Under the pieces are notes generated by a model, which made no database searches, was not told the DNA's origin, and was given only the letters and a program-made list of their open reading frames with translations. The translations under genes and the position numbers were made by a program. Source: JBAYIE01 sp041665785 (GTDB lineage: Bacteria; Bacteroidota; Bacteroidia; UKL13-3). From it: DNA of 64,000 bases. Positions 62,261-64,000 of this stretch are shown in pieces (within the stretch, counting starts at the first letter, position 1; each line of letters begins with the position of its first letter). Where the stretch lies: positions 1-64,000 of the forward strand of contig JBAYIE010000021.1 in the NCBI GenBank assembly GCA_041665785.1, given 5' to 3'.

Positions 62261-64000
62261 ATGAAAATCAGATTGTTATTCACCCTTATTGGGGTGATAA
62301 TCGGCGTTGCTCAGAGCTTTGCCCAAACAGGCAATACGCTGAAAGGTATTGTGGTTGAAACCGACGAGAAAGGAAATATCATTCCGATACAGGGAGCAAC
62401 TGTGATGTGGATCAATACCTCTATCGGAACAACTACCGATGCCAACGGAGTATTTTATATCCCTACAACCGATCGTACCAAGCGTCTGGTTGTAGGCTAT
62501 GTCGGATTTAAAACCGATACCATTTTTGTTCCGAACCTGAATTATGTACGTGTGGTTTTGATCAGCAAGAATCGCCTGAACGAGGTGGATATTGTATATC
62601 AACGCAAAGCAACTGAAGTCAGTTACCTCGATCCCTGGAAAACGACCATTATGAACGAAAAGGAATTGTTCAAGATGGCCTGTTGCAATCTGGCCGAAAG
62701 CTTTGAAACAAATCCTTCGGTGGATGTTGCATTTACCGATGCCGTAACAGGAACGCGGCAGATTCAAATGCTTGGATTATCCAGTCAATATACCCAGGTC
62801 ACACAGGAATATGTTCCTTCGGTGCGTGGATTAGCTACAAATTATGGATTTACGTATACTCCCGGAACCTGGGTAAATTCTATTCAGGTAAGCAAAGGAG
62901 TAGGATCGGTGGTGAATGGTTTTGAAAGCATCTCCGGATTGATCAATACCGAATTGCATAAGACAGATGTGAAAGACAAAGTGTATCTGAATTTGTATGC
63001 CAGCGAGGGCGGACGATATGAAGTGAACCTGATATTGGCCCAAAAACTGGGGGATAAATTCTCGCACAGTTTTATGACCCATGCCAGCACCATCAACCAG
63101 CGCGCGGATCACAACCACGACGGGTATCTGGATAATCCCCTGGGCGATCAGTGGAATGTATTGTACCGTTGGAAGCTGGATGCTGCAAAAGGTATTTCAA
63201 CACAAGGGGGAATCCGGATTTTGCGGGATGTGAAAATGGGAGGGATGTTAAATTTCAACAATAAACTCGATACGCAAATGGCCGCTCCGATGTATGGAAC
63301 CCGGGTGATATCAGAACGTAAAGACGGATGGCTGAAATTCGGATATACTTTTTCGAAGAAGGTTTACAAGAGTATAGGCATACAAGTTGCAGGATCGCTG
63401 CAGGATTTTGATTCGTATTTTGGATTCAATACCTATACCGGTAAGCAACAAAGTCTGTATGGAAATTTTATTTACCAAAGTATCATTTACAGTTCGGATC
63501 ATAAATTCCGTGCAGGTTTCAGCAATCAAACCGATGTGTACGACGAATCCCTGTTTAATTATGGACAGCATGATTTTAAACGCAAAGAAATTGTAAGTGG
63601 AGGATTTTTTGAGTACACCTTTTCGCGTTCAGAAAAATTTACCGCAGTGGGTGGTATTCGTCAGGATTACAACAATCTGTTTGGCTGGTTTACTACACCA
63701 CGTTTGCATATCCGTTATGCACCGAGTACATCGTCGGTATGGCGGATTTCTGCTGGTCGCGGACAACGCACAGCCAATGTACTGGCCGAGAATACCGGCA
63801 TGCTGGTAAGCGCACGCCGTTTTGTATTTACATCGGATTCGAACCGTTATGCTTATGGATTCCAACCTGAGGTAGCCTGGAATTACGGATTGAATTTTAC
63901 GCATGAGTTTAAACTGAATTACCGGCGCGGTATTTTTACACTGGATTATTATTATACTGATTTTGTGAATCAGGTAGTAGTAGACCGTGATGCCAATACA
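62261..64000 (+). CDS. TonB-dependent receptor (3' end beyond the window)
   Basis: An open frame of 580 codons runs off the right edge. After a signal peptide ending QSFAQ comes a carboxypeptidase-regulatory-like domain (LKGIVVETDE, IQGATVMWINTS, TTTDANGVFYI, VGYVGFKTDTI), then the plug (NPSVDVAFTDAVTGTRQIQMLGL, KGVGSVVNGFESISGLINTEL) and the first barrel strands. It should import a ligand across the outer membrane with TonB energy. Adjacent HMA and HYC/CC genes suggest a metal or metallophore ligand. A His-rich HNHDG is seen at about 286-290. Confidence 0.92.
   Translation, partial: MKIRLLFTLIGVIIGVAQSFAQTGNTLKGIVVETDEKGNIIPIQGATVMWINTSIGTTTDANGVFYIPTTDRTKRLVVGYVGFKTDTIFVPNLNYVRVVLISKNRLNEVDIVYQRKATEVSYLDPWKTTIMNEKELFKMACCNLAESFETNPSVDVAFTDAVTGTRQIQMLGLSSQYTQVTQEYVPSVRGLATNYGFTYTPGTWVNSIQVSKGVGSVVNGFESISGLINTELHKTDVKDKVYLNLYASEGGRYEVNLILAQKLGDKFSHSFMTHASTINQRADHNHDGYLDNPLGDQWNVLYRWKLDAAKGISTQGGIRILRDVKMGGMLNFNNKLDTQMAAPMYGTRVISERKDGWLKFGYTFSKKVYKSIGIQVAGSLQDFDSYFGFNTYTGKQQSLYGNFIYQSIIYSSDHKFRAGFSNQTDVYDESLFNYGQHDFKRKEIVSGGFFEYTFSRSEKFTAVGGIRQDYNNLFGWFTTPRLHIRYAPSTSSVWRISAGRGQRTANVLAENTGMLVSARRFVFTSDSNRYAYGFQPEVAWNYGLNFTHEFKLNYRRGIFTLDYYYTDFVNQVVVDRDANT

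Overview
This 64 kb window comes from the chromosome of a Bacteroidota bacterium. The signs are substrates of the type IX secretion system with both type A and type B C-terminal sorting domains, many Bacteroidota-type lipoproteins, promoters of the TTTG-N17-23-TAnnTTTG form, an FtsZ ending in NNSFLHDNVD, a transpeptidase with a C-terminal PASTA region, and a TonB-dependent receptor with a carboxypeptidase-regulatory-like N-terminus. I cannot place it below phylum level from sequence alone. No rRNA, CRISPR array, insertion sequence or prophage was seen.

Layout. 1-2.1 kb: the end of one protein and two secreted unknowns. 2.2-5.7 kb: an accessory patch with a tRNA-Leu(CAG), a broken tandem copy of its 5' part, and two divergent defence-type genes (a putative PD-(D/E)XK nuclease and an AbiV-like HEPN protein). 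5.7-11.5 kb: an orphan small protein, a propeller lipoprotein, an amidohydrolase and a DPP-IV-like peptidase. 11.5-20.4 kb: a GlcD-type oxidase, EttA, a WD40 protein, a phosphopantetheinyl transferase, DedA, and a mini-lipoprotein/glycosyltransferase/methyltransferase operon. Two copies of a composite intergenic repeat lie at 11.55-11.69 and 20.17-20.33 kb. 20.4-30.7 kb: DEAD-box helicase, AspRS, a nucleotidyltransferase with a tiny partner gene, an SpmA/SpmB-like membrane protein, DUF3127, CysRS and an M28 peptidase. 30.8-33.6 kb: three secreted Ig/PKD-like proteins. 33.7-37.3 kb: dihaem cytochrome c, a DUF255 protein and a caspase-like orphan.

37.4-53.0 kb is a complete division and cell-wall (dcw) cluster on the minus strand: mraZ, rsmH, ftsL, ftsI, murE, mraY, murD, ftsW, murG, murC, ftsQ, ftsA, ftsZ. 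It is tightly packed, starts below three 10-bp-spaced MraZ-type boxes and ends at a hairpin terminator. It supplies lipid II synthesis, septal SEDS/PBP synthesis and the Z ring. murF, murB and ddl are absent.

53-64 kb: a roughly 1 kb decayed intergenic region, aroK, HU, a DUF1801 protein, feoAB, a glycosyltransferase, TypA/BipA, and at the right edge an apparent metal-handling operon (HYC/CC protein, a sorted secreted protein, an HMA-domain protein and a TonB-dependent receptor cut by the window end).

Strongest leads: the nuclease/AbiV pair beside the duplicated tRNA locus; the composite repeat whose inner module is inverted between its two copies; the caspase-like orphan; the nucleotidyltransferase with a 51-residue partner; and a group of genes whose promoter box almost touches the start codon.
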